A DNA stretch of 64,000 nt, taken from the NCBI RefSeq assembly GCF_001591105.1, contig NZ_BCUD01000002.1, forward strand, positions 186,001 through 250,000. Reading direction: 5' to 3'. Each line of letters opens with the position of its first letter. The stretch's first letter is position 1. The notes beneath the pieces were generated by a model. That model saw only the letters and a list, made by a program, of their open reading frames with translations. It ran no database searches and was not told the origin of the DNA. Shown here one piece after another: positions 27,516 to 36,786 of this stretch. The position numbers and the translations under genes are program-made. The DNA comes from Vibrio nereis NBRC 15637. Lineage in GTDB: Bacteria > Pseudomonadota > Gammaproteobacteria > Enterobacterales > Vibrionaceae.

Positions 27516-27959
27516 TTAATGGTGTTTCATACCACTCATCACTTTTTTGATCGGTGCGTTGAACGTTTGTTTTTCTCCGTTCGCAAAGGCGATCTCAACT
27601 TCAATTTTTTCACCTTCAACCAGTGGCTTTTTCAGCTCAAACAGCATGATGTGCAAACTGCCGGGTTTTAGAATCGTGGTACTGTTGGCAGAGACTTTGA
27701 TTTGCTCAATTTGGCGCATTTTCATTATGTCGCCTTCTTTAATTACATCATGAAGTTCAACCTTGCCTGCTGCATCGGTACGAGCAGAGACAATAAAGCG
27801 ATCCTCTTTGCTGTTGTTGACAAGCTCGGCAAACACCGCGCTGGTGGCTGCACTCGGTGGCGTGGCACGGGCGTAAGCGTGGTGAGTCATAATATCGGTA
27901 TTCGCCTGTGCCAATGGGCTAAGTGCCAAAGTAGCCAGTAAGATCGTTTTTAGTTTCAT
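27516..27959 (-). CDS. Periplasmic copper chaperone PCu(A)C
   Basis: A 147-residue exported protein (signal peptide MKLKTILLATLALSPLAQA, cut before NTD). It carries the PCu(A)C copper site: VELHDVIKEGDIMKMR supplies the first His and Met ligands, and PGSLHIMLFELKKPL the second pair, in the H-M...H-x-M pattern. A His/Met-rich tail (MSGMKHH) may add a metal site. Such proteins hold Cu(I) in the periplasm and, with SCO proteins, load CuA of cytochrome oxidase. It follows the SCO gene by 2 bp in one operon. Confidence 0.93.
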   Translation of the reverse strand: MKLKTILLATLALSPLAQANTDIMTHHAYARATPPSAATSAVFAELVNNSKEDRFIVSARTDAAGKVELHDVIKEGDIMKMRQIEQIKVSANSTTILKPGSLHIMLFELKKPLVEGEKIEVEIAFANGEKQTFNAPIKKVMSGMKHH

Positions 27960-27961
27960 CG

Positions 27962-28552
27962 TTAATTCCCTTCGATTGTTATTTTTTTGAATGCTTCCAC
28001 AAGTGGTGCTGGTGTTAGCGTATGTGGCACTTTCGTGATGAGCGTGCCGTCGGGCTTCAGAAAGTAAAAATAAGAGCTGTGGTCGAGTGTGTATTTGAGT
28101 TCTGAGTTCTCAAGCTCTGTTTTACGGAAGATCACGCCGTAGCTATGCGCAAGAGGTGTCGTGATCTCTAAAGGTGCTGATAATCCTTCAATCATCGGAT
28201 GGAAGTATTGCGCATACTTGTACGAGTCAGCGGCGGCATCACGCTCAGGGTCGAGAGAAATAAACATAGGACGAAATTGCGATTTGGTTTGTTCATCCGT
28301 TTGATTTAACGCACCAGCAAGCATAGCTAAGGATGTTGGGCAAACATCTGGACAGCGTGTGAAACCGAAGTAAACCACACGCACGCGTGAGTCATTCGGA
28401 TCGAAAATATCCACGGGTTGGTTATCTTGACCAAATAGTATGGTTTGCTGCGTTTGCGAATCCGTGGCTGCTGGCTCAGAGTCTAGGAAAGTCTTTACAC
28501 CAAATCCCAATACGAACGCTACCACTAAAATTAGTGACCAGTTTTTACTCAT
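27962..28552 (-). CDS. SCO1/SenC family copper-binding protein
   Basis: A 196-residue protein with an N-terminal signal anchor (residues 4-22) and a thioredoxin-like periplasmic domain. The copper ligands are visible: the CxxxC pair in FTRCPDVCPTSLAML near 75-79 and the distant His in LDHSSYFYFL near 165. SCO proteins act in copper delivery or thiol reduction for CuA sites. It overlaps the upstream gene in an ATGA and leads into the PCu(A)C gene. No cytochrome oxidase genes are in the window, so the client is elsewhere. Confidence 0.94.
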   Translation of the reverse strand: MSKNWSLILVVAFVLGFGVKTFLDSEPAATDSQTQQTILFGQDNQPVDIFDPNDSRVRVVYFGFTRCPDVCPTSLAMLAGALNQTDEQTKSQFRPMFISLDPERDAAADSYKYAQYFHPMIEGLSAPLEITTPLAHSYGVIFRKTELENSELKYTLDHSSYFYFLKPDGTLITKVPHTLTPAPLVEAFKKITIEGN

Positions 28553-28977
28553 CTTTCCATCCTTAGAGATGTCTTCATCGTTTGTTGACCATCAGAAAGC
28601 TCACCGACCCAAGTCATCGCATCCGTTGTGCAAACGGGCAAGATGACTTCACCGATAAACAGACCTTGTTTGTTTTTCTGAAGTTTGAAAATGACGGTTC
28701 CCATTTCCATCTCATGACCTTCCATTTTCAGGAATAGCTCATTGGCTTCAGTTTTCGGCCATTCAACCGACATCTGAGTAGGAATAAGTGGCTGGCTGAC
28801 ATCTCGGTCTATCGTGACTTTTATGTCATCCTGAATACAAGCGGTGGTAGACAAAAGGCAGTAATCGCTAAGTGATGTGCGACTAAGTTGGTCTTGGAAT
28901 CTTTCATACAGATCGTCGGCAAAAAAACCGGCAGTTAATGCCAAAGCGATCAGTAACAGTTTTACTGGCGAGGACAC
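28549..28977 (-). CDS. Membrane-anchored hypothetical protein of a copper-delivery operon
   Basis: A 142-residue protein with one N-terminal membrane helix (residues 4-19) and a periplasmic domain. It has three Cys residues (DYCLLSTTACIQDD near 39-47, LPVCTTD near 113) and a Met/His-rich segment LKMEGHEMEMG near 83-93 that could bind Cu(I). I do not recognise the family. First gene of the operon, it overlaps the SCO gene by 4 bp (ATGA), so a role in copper handling is inferred from position and from the Met/His cluster. Confidence 0.75.
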   Translation of the reverse strand: MSSPVKLLLIALALTAGFFADDLYERFQDQLSRTSLSDYCLLSTTACIQDDIKVTIDRDVSQPLIPTQMSVEWPKTEANELFLKMEGHEMEMGTVIFKLQKNKQGLFIGEVILPVCTTDAMTWVGELSDGQQTMKTSLRMER

Positions 28978-29134
28978 GATAATATCTCAATAACTCGAAA
29001 GGGTTATCCTAGCATTAAGGACTTATAAATACATGAGCAGCATGAGATTCTGTGCTTATGGTCAATCCATTGCAGGTATAAGCGGGTTAGTAGATATATG
29101 CTGCTGTAACTGGGTTGGCATGGTGGGGAGTAAA

Positions 29135-29161
29135 GCTGGCTGGGTAATGCCACCAGCCAGC
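29135..29161 (-). terminator. Candidate terminator hairpin after the DUF2057 gene
   Basis: A perfect 9-bp stem GCTGGCTGG / CCAGCCAGC with a 9-base loop lies 6 bp beyond the stop codon. Only a short TTTA follows on the minus strand. Confidence 0.55.
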
Positions 29162-29167
29162 ACAGGC

Positions 29168-29797
29168 TTAATTCTCTTTTACAAACTGTTTAAAGCGCGC
29201 TTTTGTTTCAGCGTCCGCTTTGCCATACCAAAAATGCAGCATTTCTTCTGCAGTGCTTGCTTCTGACTGGGTTGAGAATGGCGTTTTATGTTGCCCAGTT
29301 GCGGCATTAGTCATCGCTGCGACACCGCCTTCTTGGTTGTACTTTTCAAGTTCTTGCTGGTAGTTGCGACCGATCTGCATGCCTTCCTTGATTAGCCGAT
29401 CGTAGCTCAGCTCTAAAGGTGCATTGCTACCGTCAAGCATTTTATACGTTGCGCTTGGTAGTTCTCGCTTGGCATCGCGTTGGTTTCGATATTTAGGCAG
29501 GTCTAGAGTAAGCTCACTGTTGCTGGCATGGAATGTCGCAATGATTGGCTGGCTTTCAACAATAATGCGTTCGTTACCCTGATGAAAGTAAGGCTTGTAG
29601 CGAAATAGGATCTGGTTTTCCCCATCTGGGAGTGTCAGGGTTTTTTCGGCATCAAATAACCCACCTTCTAGCTTAGGAGTCTCACCATTGGCGATAAGTA
29701 TCTCTACCGTATCTGGAATATCGAGTGTGACCTGAGCGGTCGCCGAGCCACTTAGAGCTATCATCATGACAGCAATGGGTAAGTTGTTTAGTCGCAT
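29168..29797 (-). CDS. DUF2057 (YccT/UPF0319) family exported protein
   Basis: A 209-residue protein with a signal peptide (MRLNNLPIAVMMIALSGSATA). The mature start QVTLDIPDTVEILIANGE and the later GENQILFRYKPYF match the DUF2057/UPF0319 family, to which E. coli YccT belongs. YccT has been linked to control of curli assembly in enterics; no such role is shown for the Vibrio homologues. Cellular place: periplasm. It is a single gene, divergent from the tnaC-tnaA control region. Confidence 0.88.
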   Translation of the reverse strand: MRLNNLPIAVMMIALSGSATAQVTLDIPDTVEILIANGETPKLEGGLFDAEKTLTLPDGENQILFRYKPYFHQGNERIIVESQPIIATFHASNSELTLDLPKYRNQRDAKRELPSATYKMLDGSNAPLELSYDRLIKEGMQIGRNYQQELEKYNQEGGVAAMTNAATGQHKTPFSTQSEASTAEEMLHFWYGKADAETKARFKQFVKEN

Positions 29798-30015
29798 ATT
29801 GTGTGCCTTTTTCAGTGTGTATTGACTTTGCAGAGCAACTTGAGTTGTAGGCTATGAAACCACTCTCAATACAATTGATTTTACCGTCATAGTGACGATT
29901 AATACTATTTCTTCTGGTCAAATTTAATCAAAAAATTGAGCTACATTTCACGGTAACGGTGAATATTTGTCACTATATTGATGGCATGTCTAATACCAAT
30001 GATAAGGATAACGCT

Positions 30016-30117
30016 ATGAAATGCATATGGATGCGCGACAGCCGTTTTGTGTTGTCGTCATGGTTTAACTTAGACTATTGCTTATCGCTTCAAAGCAAAG
30101 AATCTCACTCCCTTTAA
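30016..30117 (+). CDS. tnaC: Tryptophanase operon leader peptide TnaC
   Basis: A 33-residue ORF lies 96 bp before tnaA, with AAGGAT 6 bases ahead of its ATG. It contains SWFNLD at residues 15-20, which lines up with KWFNID of E. coli TnaC, including the essential Trp (here 16, E. coli 12) and Asp (here 20, E. coli 16) at the same spacing of four. In E. coli, tryptophan stalls the ribosome at the end of TnaC and blocks Rho from stopping transcription. This peptide continues 13 residues beyond the Asp and has no proline where E. coli ends in Pro24. The identity is clear from motif and position; the stalling details may differ. Confidence 0.85.
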   Translation: MKCIWMRDSRFVLSSWFNLDYCLSLQSKESHSL

Positions 30118-30213
30118 TTTCCTTTTGGGCTGTCTTGCCCAGCAAGCTTTTAACTTGAAATATTACTTCTGTGCATAGCCGTGCAGGAATAAACACATCT
30201 ATAGGAAATTAAC

Positions 30214-31611
30214 ATGAAACGTATCCCAGAACCTTTTCGCATCAAAATGGTTGAACCAATCAAAATGACCACGTATCAGGATCGCGTTGAAGCGCTCAAT
30301 GAAGCTGGGCTGAATCCATTTTTATTGAGAAGTGACGACGTGTACATCGATTTGCTGACGGACTCTGGAACCGGAGCCATGAGTGATAATCAGTGGGCGG
30401 GTTTGATGCTCGGCGATGAGTCTTATGCTGGTAGCCGAAACTATTACAACTTATGTAACGCGGTTGAGCATTTCTTTGGCTATAAATTGACGGTGCCAGC
30501 TCACCAAGGTCGTGGTGCAGAGCAAATTCTGTTTCCAGCGTTGATCGAGCGTATGAAAACGGTGCGTGGCGGGACAGAGCCCGTGTTCATCTCCAACTAT
30601 CATTTTGATACGACAGCTGGGCATATCGAGCTGAACGGTGGTAAGGCTATCAATGTCGTCGACAAGCACGCTTTCGACACCACAACGCCGTACGACTGGA
30701 AAGGTAATTTTGACCTGCCAAAACTGGTTGAAACAATTGAGGAGCACGGTGCAAAAAATATCTGTGCCATTATCACGACTGTTACGTGTAACAGCTCGGG
30801 TGGTCAGCCTGTCTCCATGGAAAATATGCGTGCAGTGTATGAAATTGCCACGAAGTATGACATCCCGGTTGTGATTGATTCAGCCCGGTACTGTGAGAAC
30901 GCGTACTTTATCAAGCAGCGTGAAGAAGGCTACCAGGATACGTCTATTCTAGAGATCATCCGTGAGATGTATCAATACGGTGATATGTTGACGATGTCGG
31001 CGAAAAAAGACCCTATGGTCAATATCGGTGGTATGTGTTGTATTCGTGATCATAAAGAGCTGTTCCAAGCGGTACAGACACTCTGTGTACCCATGGAAGG
31101 TTTCGTGACTTACGGTGGTATGGCTGGGCGTGATATGGAAGCGTTGGCGCGAGGTCTTTACGAAGCCGCGGATGAAGATTACCTGCATTACCGCATCAGC
31201 CAAGTTCAATATTTGGGTGAACGATTGCGTGAAGGGGGAATCCCGATCCAGTACCCGACGGGTGGCCACGCCGTGTTTGTTGATGCAGCCAAGATTCTGC
31301 CACACATTCCTGCCGATGAGTTTCCAGCGCAGGTGCTATGTAACGCGCTTTATCTTGAAGCGGGCATTCGCGCGGTAGAGATTGGCTCACTGTTGTTAGG
31401 GCGAGATCCTGACACGGGTGAACAGAAAGCTTCTGAGTTGGAATTAATGCGCTTAACCATTCCACGCCGTGTGTATACCAACGATCATATGGATTACATT
31501 GCGGATGCGATTATCGCGCTAAAAGAACGTGCTAGCGAACTTAAGGGGCTCTCATTTGAATATGAACCACCCGTTCTCCGCCACTTTACCGCACGGTTTC
31601 GCTCTAAGTAG
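30214..31611 (+). CDS. tnaA: Tryptophanase
   Basis: A 465-residue PLP enzyme (E. coli 471) that splits tryptophan into indole, pyruvate and ammonia. Conserved blocks: [13 protein letters not shown] at the start, [43 protein letters not shown] and the PLP-lysine segment [10 protein letters not shown] with lysines 264-265 (E. coli Lys270 is the second of the pair). It is preceded by the tnaC leader and followed by a terminator; no tryptophan permease gene (tnaB) follows, unlike E. coli. Product indole is a signal molecule in vibrios. Confidence 0.97.
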   Translation: MKRIPEPFRIKMVEPIKMTTYQDRVEALNEAGLNPFLLRSDDVYIDLLTDSGTGAMSDNQWAGLMLGDESYAGSRNYYNLCNAVEHFFGYKLTVPAHQGRGAEQILFPALIERMKTVRGGTEPVFISNYHFDTTAGHIELNGGKAINVVDKHAFDTTTPYDWKGNFDLPKLVETIEEHGAKNICAIITTVTCNSSGGQPVSMENMRAVYEIATKYDIPVVIDSARYCENAYFIKQREEGYQDTSILEIIREMYQYGDMLTMSAKKDPMVNIGGMCCIRDHKELFQAVQTLCVPMEGFVTYGGMAGRDMEALARGLYEAADEDYLHYRISQVQYLGERLREGGIPIQYPTGGHAVFVDAAKILPHIPADEFPAQVLCNALYLEAGIRAVEIGSLLLGRDPDTGEQKASELELMRLTIPRRVYTNDHMDYIADAIIALKERASELKGLSFEYEPPVLRHFTARFRSK

Positions 31612-31958
31612 ATCCTAACGACCTACTGTATATCATGATATTTGTTAGCCTCATTTCTTGGAAGTGGGGCTTTTTTCGGTCCATATCGCTATTTTCTTCT
31701 TGTTAAACTCAAAATAAGCCTAATGAATGTCTATTTCTTTTGAGCCTAGAAATAGATTGATTCTTGACTCAATATCAGACTTGTCGTGCAACAAGATGTC
31801 ATAAAGAATGTGATTTTTGGTCTTGACTCGTAAAGCATTTTTTATTGTTTCTATCTAGTAATCAGTCTCTTAATACTGTGGTTGATGTTCTTCATTTGAT
31901 GTTGATGAACAGACCACACTCTGATGCAGAGTAAACTTCAAGGAATAAGAGATTAGAT
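31612..31958. other. Intergenic region tnaA / chitinase A
   Basis: These 347 bp hold the tnaA terminator and presumably the chiA promoter. Two copies of TCTTGACTC, at 31762-31770 and 31821-31829, each contain a -35-like TTGACT, but no matching -10 at good spacing stands out. The chiA ribosome-binding site AAGGAA lies 11 bp before its ATG. Confidence 0.45.
31647..31676 (+). terminator. Intrinsic terminator of tnaA
   Basis: A 10-bp stem with two G-U pairs (AGCCTCATTT / AAGTGGGGCT) is followed by T6, about 35 bp after the stop codon. Confidence 0.75.
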
Positions 31959-34511
31959 ATGAATCGTATTACCTTATGTGCCGCAAGTATTGCAATGGCG
32001 TTGTCCGGAGCTGCAATCGCAGCACCAGCAGCTCCAAGCGTTGATGTATATGGCTCGAACAATCTGCAGTTCTCTAAAATAGAACTCGCAATGGAAACCA
32101 CTGCTGGTTATAACCAGATGGTGCAATATTTTGACGAGGCAAGAATCACAGTTAAGTTTAACCAGTGGAGTGGTTCAACTGGCGATACCTACCGAATTTT
32201 GTTCGATGGCGTAGAAGTAGCAACTGGCCCAATTACGGGGAGCCAGACAGCCGCTAACTTTACCTATGGTAAAGGTGGTCGCTATGAAATGACGATTGAA
32301 GCGTGTGATGCGACAGGTTGTAGTACCAGTAGCCCTGCTGAAATCGTGATTGCTGATACTGATGGCTCTCACCTGCCGCCACTTAAGATGAACGTTGATC
32401 CAAACAACAAAACATTCAACACAGATCCTAACACTGTCGTTGGTACTTACTTTGTTGAGTGGGGCATCTACGACCGTAAATATACGGTTGATAACATGCC
32501 AGCGGACAACTTAACGCACGTTCTATACGGTTTCATTCCAATCTGTGGTCCAAATGAATCTTTGAAATCGGTTGGTGGTAACAGCTTTAACGCCCTGCAA
32601 ACGGCATGTAATGGTGTGAATGACTACGAAGTGGTTATCCACGACCCGTGGGCAGCATTCCAGAAGAGCTTCCCGCAAGCTGGTCACGAATACAGCACGC
32701 CGATTAAAGGTAACTACGCAATGCTCATGGCATTGAAACAGCGTAATCCTGACCTAAAAATCATCCCATCTATCGGTGGTTGGACGCTATCAGACCCATT
32801 CTTCGATTTCACCACCAAAGCGAACCGAGACACTTTTGTTGCCTCTGTTGAGCGCTTCCTAAAAACTTGGAAGTTCTACGACGGTGTGGATATTGACTGG
32901 GAATTCCCTGGTGGCGGCGGTGAAAATGCCAACCTAGGCGATCCAGTGAACGATGGCCCAGCTTACATCGCATTGATGCGTGAATTGCGTGCGATGCTTG
33001 ATAAGCTTGAAGCAGAAACTGGCCGTACTTACGAGCTAACATCTGCAATCGGTGTTGGTCACGACAAGATTGAAGACGTGAACTATGGTGAAGCTGTCCA
33101 ACATATGGACTACATCTTCGCGATGACTTACGACTTCTACGGTGGTTGGAACAATGTACCTGGTCACCAAACTGCGCTTTACTGTGGTAGCTTTATGGCA
33201 CCAGGCCAGTGTGATGGCACAGGTGTTGACGCTAACGGCAAGCCATTTACAGGCCCTGCTTACACAGCAGATAACGGTATCCAGTTGCTTCTAGCACAAG
33301 GTGTTCCGGCGAACAAACTGGTTCTTGGTACAGCCATGTATGGCCGTGGTTGGGAAGGTGTGATGCCAAGCACACTGACCGATCCTACCGATCCAATGAC
33401 AGGTACTGCGACAGGTAAACTGAAAGGTACATCAGCGCAAGGTATCTGGGAAGCGGGCGTTATCGACTACAAAGGCATTAAAGCCAACATGCTCGGTGCA
33501 AGCCACCAAGGCATCAACGGTTTTGAATATGGCTATGATGCGCAAGCTGAAGCACCTTGGGTGTGGAACCGCACAACTGGTGAGCTAATCACGTTTGATG
33601 ATGATCGTTCGGTTAAAGCGAAAGGTGCGTACGCCCGTTCTCTTGGCCTAGCGGGTCTATTCTCGTGGGAAATCGATGCAGACAACGGTGACATCCTCAA
33701 CGCCATGCATGAAGGTCTAGCGGGTGGTACAACAACCCCTGTTAACCGTGCACCTAGTGCAAATGCAGGCGCAGACCTAACGGTTGTTGGTCCAGCGGCA
33801 GTAACGTTGGACGGCGGTGCTTCAAAAGACACTGATGGCTCTATTGCTGGTTACCAGTGGACGCAGGTTTCAGGAACTCCTGTGACAGTATCCGCTTCTA
33901 CGAGTGCTGCCGCGAGCTTTGATGCTCCTCAAGTGTCACAAGCAGAACAGCTTGTCTTCAAGTTGACAGTAACCGATAACCAAGGTGCAACCGCATCAGA
34001 TATGGTGACAGTGACTGTGAATCCTAAAGATGTCACTACACCGGTCAACAAGGCTCCAGTCGCAGCAATTACTGCACCTGCAACAGCGCAAGCTGGTGAT
34101 GTGGTAGTGGTGGATGCGTCTGTATCATCAGATGCCGATAACGACACGTTAACGTTTGAGTGGAACGTGCCAGCTGGTATCAATGCGACAGTAGATGGCG
34201 CGACAGTGAGTTTTGTTGCTCCAGAATACACCCAAGATACGTCACTGACGTTTGCTGTAACAGTAAGTGATGGCCAAGCAACGTCAACAACGTCTGCAAC
34301 AGTCGTTGTCGCTGAGAAAGTGACAAACGGCGGTGGTGAAGTGTGTGGCGATCTGTGGGAAGCGGGTACGGTTTACACAGGTGGAGACCAAGTTTCTTGG
34401 GCCGGTAAGGTTTGGGAAGCAAAATGGTGGACACGCAACGACGATCCAACTAAGTCTGGTCAGTGGGGTGTGTGGAAAGAAGTTGGCGCAGCAAACTGCT
34501 CGACTAACTAA
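31959..34511 (+). CDS. chiA: Secreted chitinase A (GH18) with chitin-binding module
   Basis: An 850-residue secreted endochitinase, the same length as the Vibrio harveyi chitinase A precursor. Order: signal peptide (MNRITLCAASIAMALSGAAIAA), fibronectin-like chitinase A N-terminal domain at about 23-135, GH18 barrel at about 155-590 with the motif DGVDIDWEFPGGGG and catalytic Glu315, two PKD-type domains at about 600-690 and 700-790, and a C-terminal CBM5/12 chitin-binding module with the aromatic motif KVWEAKWWTRND. The enzyme degrades chitin outside the cell. It works upstream of amino-sugar catabolism, for which nagB is encoded nearby. A bidirectional terminator follows. Confidence 0.97.
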   Translation: MNRITLCAASIAMALSGAAIAAPAAPSVDVYGSNNLQFSKIELAMETTAGYNQMVQYFDEARITVKFNQWSGSTGDTYRILFDGVEVATGPITGSQTAANFTYGKGGRYEMTIEACDATGCSTSSPAEIVIADTDGSHLPPLKMNVDPNNKTFNTDPNTVVGTYFVEWGIYDRKYTVDNMPADNLTHVLYGFIPICGPNESLKSVGGNSFNALQTACNGVNDYEVVIHDPWAAFQKSFPQAGHEYSTPIKGNYAMLMALKQRNPDLKIIPSIGGWTLSDPFFDFTTKANRDTFVASVERFLKTWKFYDGVDIDWEFPGGGGENANLGDPVNDGPAYIALMRELRAMLDKLEAETGRTYELTSAIGVGHDKIEDVNYGEAVQHMDYIFAMTYDFYGGWNNVPGHQTALYCGSFMAPGQCDGTGVDANGKPFTGPAYTADNGIQLLLAQGVPANKLVLGTAMYGRGWEGVMPSTLTDPTDPMTGTATGKLKGTSAQGIWEAGVIDYKGIKANMLGASHQGINGFEYGYDAQAEAPWVWNRTTGELITFDDDRSVKAKGAYARSLGLAGLFSWEIDADNGDILNAMHEGLAGGTTTPVNRAPSANAGADLTVVGPAAVTLDGGASKDTDGSIAGYQWTQVSGTPVTVSASTSAAASFDAPQVSQAEQLVFKLTVTDNQGATASDMVTVTVNPKDVTTPVNKAPVAAITAPATAQAGDVVVVDASVSSDADNDTLTFEWNVPAGINATVDGATVSFVAPEYTQDTSLTFAVTVSDGQATSTTSATVVVAEKVTNGGGEVCGDLWEAGTVYTGGDQVSWAGKVWEAKWWTRNDDPTKSGQWGVWKEVGAANCSTN

Positions 34512-34543
34512 TCTCTCGATTGATTCAACACTGAGATAAAAAC

Positions 34544-34575
34544 AAAGCCATTCAGGGTTAACCTGAATGGCTTTT
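34544..34575. terminator. Bidirectional terminator between chiA and lapB
   Basis: AAAGCCATTCAGG pairs with CCTGAATGGCTTTT around a short loop. T-runs occur on both strands. Confidence 0.9.
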
Positions 34576-34653
34576 CTTATTTATCACTGTTTTCTAAACA
34601 GGGCCGCGTTGCTACGAGTCAGTGATATGCCAATTCAAACGCACTGAGCGAGT

Positions 34654-36786
34654 TTAATTGACCGCTTTGACTTTGCCTTGTTTAAGATTATTCAGCACTT
34701 CAGCTTTAGGGCCATCGGCAATGACACAGCCTTTTTCCATTACAATCACACGGTCAACAACATCAAGCATCGATGTTTTGTGCGTAATCAGAATCAATGT
34801 CTCACTCGGTTTCAATTGAGCAAGCTGATGTTTGATGTGCATTTCAGAACGGTTATCCATGGCACTGGTTGGTTCATCCAAAAGCAGAACTGGTGGACGG
34901 CCCAGCAGTGCGCGAGCAATCGCAACGGCTTGACGTTGACCGCCAGAAAGTAGCAGACCACCTTCACCCACTTGGCGTTCAAGACCGGCCGGATCTTGTT
35001 GAGTAAACACGGTCACACCGGCGCGGTTTGCGGCATCCATAACATCACGGTCATCCGCAAGAGGTCGCCCTAACGTAATGTTATCTCGCACTGAGCCGTA
35101 AAACAGTTGGCTGTCTTGTGGAACGCAACCAATATTCCTTCTGATATCAATATGATGAAGTTGCTGAATATCGGTATCATCGATTCGGATATGCCCTTCG
35201 GTGGGTTGGTACAAGCCCATGATCAAACGCTCCAGCGTGGTTTTACCCGAACCAATACGGCCGATGATCGCCACTTTTTCACCTGGGTTAATCGTCAGGC
35301 TCAAATCCCGAATCGAAGCCACTGGCGAATCCGGATAGTGGAACGTCACTTTATCTAGCTCAATTTTACCGTGCACGATTGGTCGGTGAATGTAGCGTTT
35401 TCCTTCTTCTTGTTCATCAGGCATGGACATCACTTGTTCAATGATGGTCATCGACGATTTAGCCTGATTATAACGAGTCGAGAGTAGAGAGAGTTGCACC
35501 ATCGGGCTGATTGCTCGTCCGCTTAACATGGTCGCCGCAATTAACCCACCCATGGTGAGCTCGCCTTCTGCGATAAGGTAAACACCCAGAATGATCATCC
35601 CGACATTGGATGCCTGCTGGACAAAGCCAGCGGTATTTTGGATGCCATCCGTGATACGACGGCTCTTGATGTTCCAGTTTGCCATATGGGCAACCGCTTC
35701 TTCCCAGCGGAACTGAAATTGACTTTGTGCGCCAAACAGTTTCACCGTTTCAAGCCCAGCCAAACTCTCGATTAAGTTTGCGTACTTTTGTGAAGCAAGG
35801 CGAGAACCTTCTTCAATGGTATGACGTAAAGGCCCTTGGATCAGCAGCGAGTAGATCACTAGAATTAACACGCCGACAATCGGTACCAACACAAGATTGC
35901 CTGCCATCAGCCAAATGAGCAGTAGGAACATCAGCGCAAAAGGTAGGTCAATCAGTGAGCTGATCGTTGCCGAAGTGAAGAACTCGCGAATCGATTCGAA
36001 CTCTTGCAAATGGCGAGCAAACGCACCAACCGAAGGTGGCTTGGCCTCCATGCGAATCCCCATCACTTTACTAAATAGCTTCGAAGAAATGAGAATATCT
36101 GACTTCTTACCAGCCACATCAATAAAGTAACTTCTGAGTAACTTCAACGACAAGTCAAAAAAGAAGATAACGAAAACACCGCTGGCGAGGACCCACAAGG
36201 TTTCGAACGCGAGGTTGGGCACGACTTTATCGTATACCAAGCGCGTGAACATGGGAGCCGCGATGGCGAACAAGTTGATCAGTACTGAGGCAATAAGCAC
36301 ATCGCGGTAGATGCGTTTTGATTGCCAAATGGTACTCCAAAACCAGTGGCCTTTTTTGGTCTTAAGAATTTCTGGTGAACGTTCATCGTAACGAAACTGC
36401 TTCTTAACCAGAAAGTAGCGACCAGAGTATTGTTCTTCCAATTCATCCTTGGTGATTGATATTGGTACAAGCCCTGTGTCGCCCGTGACAATCTCGACCT
36501 CGCCGCTGTCCTTATTAATGCTGTTTAAAACACACGCGTCACCCTCTTTTAAAATCAGAACAACGGGAAGGACTAATTGCGAAATCGAGCTTAAGTCGGC
36601 TCGGTTTTCTTTGGCAACTAACCCGGCACGCTCTGCGGAGCGCGGAAATAAGAATGGCGTGAGCTTGCCATCCGTCAGTGGCAAGCCGTTAATGAGTGCT
36701 TCTGGTGAATTAGCTAACCCGTAGTAGCGGCTAACGTAGATAAGGGAGTTTAATAGCGGATCCTGCATGCTATGCCTTTTAGTCAT
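34654..36786 (-). CDS. lapB: Type I secretion ABC transporter (LapB-like permease/ATPase)
   Basis: A 710-residue exporter. Residues 1-125 form a C39-like domain without the catalytic Cys (no QxxxxDC motif), a chaperone-type peptidase-like domain as in LapB and HlyB. A six-helix transmembrane region covers about 155-430 and the ATPase domain about 465-710. Walker A is GRIGSGKT, the signature LLSGGQRQAVAIARALL, and Walker B VLLLDEPTSAMD. Such exporters secrete giant RTX adhesins directly across both membranes with LapC and an outer-membrane TolC-like protein. It starts inside the stop of lapD (TAATG overlap) and is the last gene of the operon. Confidence 0.92.
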   Translation of the reverse strand: MTKRHSMQDPLLNSLIYVSRYYGLANSPEALINGLPLTDGKLTPFLFPRSAERAGLVAKENRADLSSISQLVLPVVLILKEGDACVLNSINKDSGEVEIVTGDTGLVPISITKDELEEQYSGRYFLVKKQFRYDERSPEILKTKKGHWFWSTIWQSKRIYRDVLIASVLINLFAIAAPMFTRLVYDKVVPNLAFETLWVLASGVFVIFFFDLSLKLLRSYFIDVAGKKSDILISSKLFSKVMGIRMEAKPPSVGAFARHLQEFESIREFFTSATISSLIDLPFALMFLLLIWLMAGNLVLVPIVGVLILVIYSLLIQGPLRHTIEEGSRLASQKYANLIESLAGLETVKLFGAQSQFQFRWEEAVAHMANWNIKSRRITDGIQNTAGFVQQASNVGMIILGVYLIAEGELTMGGLIAATMLSGRAISPMVQLSLLSTRYNQAKSSMTIIEQVMSMPDEQEEGKRYIHRPIVHGKIELDKVTFHYPDSPVASIRDLSLTINPGEKVAIIGRIGSGKTTLERLIMGLYQPTEGHIRIDDTDIQQLHHIDIRRNIGCVPQDSQLFYGSVRDNITLGRPLADDRDVMDAANRAGVTVFTQQDPAGLERQVGEGGLLLSGGQRQAVAIARALLGRPPVLLLDEPTSAMDNRSEMHIKHQLAQLKPSETLILITHKTSMLDVVDRVIVMEKGCVIADGPKAEVLNNLKQGKVKAVN

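Noticed and set aside
29947..29963. Inverted repeat TTCAC-N7-GTGAA before tnaC as an operator
   Set aside because: Arms are only five bases and no regulator with this motif is known to me; likely chance.
29959..29973. GTGA-N7-TCAC as a CRP site before tnaC
   Set aside because: The spacer is seven rather than six bases and the outer T and A are missing; CRP control of tna is plausible but this site is not convincing.
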